From NCBI GenBank assembly GCA_020349865.1, contig CP070700.1:3396595-3418676 (forward strand): a DNA stretch of 22,082 nucleotides, read 5' to 3'. The notes below the pieces were generated by a model. That model saw nothing but the letters and a program-made list of their open reading frames with translations. It ran no database searches and was not told the origin of the DNA. Positions within the stretch are counted from its first letter, which is position 1. Every line of letters begins with the position of its first letter. The position numbers were made by a program, and so were the translations under genes. Source of the DNA: Desulfobacteraceae bacterium. GTDB taxonomy: Bacteria > Desulfobacterota > DSM-4660 > Desulfatiglandales > Desulfatiglandaceae. Shown here in pieces: positions 21,720-22,082 of the stretch.

Positions 21720-21798
21720 AAATCCCCCTCGATCCCCCTTTATTAAAGGGGGAAGCAAAAGTCCTCCCCTTTTGTAAAGGGGAGTTAGAGGGGATTTA
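21720..21798. repeat. Double-hairpin palindromic repeat
   Basis: Two perfect hairpins stand side by side: 21734-21752 (CCCCCTTTA/TAAAGGGGG with a single-base loop) and 21764-21784 (CTCCCCTTT/AAAGGGGAG). They are enclosed by AAATCCCCCTC (21720-21730) and GAGGGGATTT (21788-21797). It has the look of a dispersed REP-type element and precedes the exported-protein gene. Confidence 0.8.
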
Positions 21799-21883
21799 TT
21801 AGCACCTTTCGGCTCAATTGGGGTTTAATGTTCCGGACAAGGGATTTTAAGTATGAAATAGCTCAAATCGAGAGGAGGAAAAA

Positions 21884-22082
21884 ATGAAGGTAAATACGAG
21901 AAGCTTTTTTGAGGTCAAAAACAGTCATATCATTAAGGTCTTGTTGTTAGCGTTATTTTGCGTGCTTGCTTTTTCGCTAAACCCCTTATCCAGCGCACAA
22001 GCTGCTACGTGGTACGTGGATGTCGGCAACGTGAGCGGAACCTATAACGGTCTTTCGTGGGACACAGCCTACCAGACAATTC
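21884..22082 (+). CDS. Exported protein, N-terminal part, possibly a right-handed beta-helix protein (runs off right edge)
   Basis: ATG 21884 follows GAGAGGAGG. The first 66 residues are seen. Residues 1 to about 40 form a signal peptide: a basic start MKVNTRSFFEVKNSH, a hydrophobic core VLLLALFCVLAFSL, and the cleavage-like SSAQAA. The mature start TWYVDVGNVSGTYNGLSWDTAYQTI is cut here as TWYVDVGNVSG and GLSWDTAYQTI. Such TWYVD...G-x-SW-x-TA-x-x-TI openings are common in secreted parallel beta-helix proteins with polysaccharide or adhesin roles. The rest is outside the window, so the family call is tentative. Confidence 0.75.
   Translation, partial: MKVNTRSFFEVKNSHIIKVLLLALFCVLAFSLNPLSSAQAATWYVDVGNVSGTYNGLSWDTAYQTI

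Overview
The window looks like a chromosomal segment of an anaerobic Desulfobacterota (Deltaproteobacteria)-type bacterium. The basis is gene content: a TRAP transporter with a CoA-acylating semialdehyde dehydrogenase, an AcsE-like methyltetrahydrofolate methyltransferase, a CstA permease next to GET3/ArsA-type ATPases, and a PrkA–YeaH–SpoVR module. Many short palindromic repeats lie between the genes. The lineage is an inference; no rRNA or tRNA was found to confirm it.

Region 1 (1-4489, all minus strand) is a transport and catabolism block. In transcription order it holds a GntR/FCD regulator, the TRAP solute-binding protein (dctP), the small and large permeases (dctQ, dctM), and the N-terminal 117 codons of a methylmalonate-semialdehyde dehydrogenase-like enzyme that runs off the left edge. 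A 12-bp hairpin between dctP and dctQ could set a high binding-protein to permease ratio. Palindromic repeats separate the regulator from the transporter.

Region 2 (4490-7991) starts with a roughly 300-bp nested inverted-repeat element. It continues with a stand-alone AcsE-like methyltransferase (minus, with a good sigma70-type promoter). After a 517-bp divergent intergenic region comes the CstA-family permease (plus), which ends at a hairpin terminator.

Region 3 (8081-11323) holds two paralogous small proteins of unknown function, followed by two translationally coupled GET3/ArsA-like ATPases. The two ATPases have lost different catalytic motifs: the first has a degenerate switch II, and the second has Asn in place of the switch I Asp. 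A small thioredoxin-like protein is convergent to them. The paired small proteins plus paired ATPases are the best candidate for an undescribed system here.

Region 4 (11645-20755) contains an FMN-binding pyridoxamine-oxidase-like protein and a repeat-rich intergenic stretch with a good sigma54 promoter match. Then follow prkA, yeaH (DUF444), spoVR and a second, divergent prkA-like gene. The last is interrupted by one in-frame TAG at codon 599, with the reading frame continuing for 181 codons. Arrays of an 8-bp unit (TGGARTNN) flank spoVR.

Region 5 (20839-22082) has a convergent RecA/KaiC-like P-loop ATPase, another double-hairpin repeat, and the signal peptide and first residues of an exported protein, possibly a beta-helix protein, cut by the right edge.
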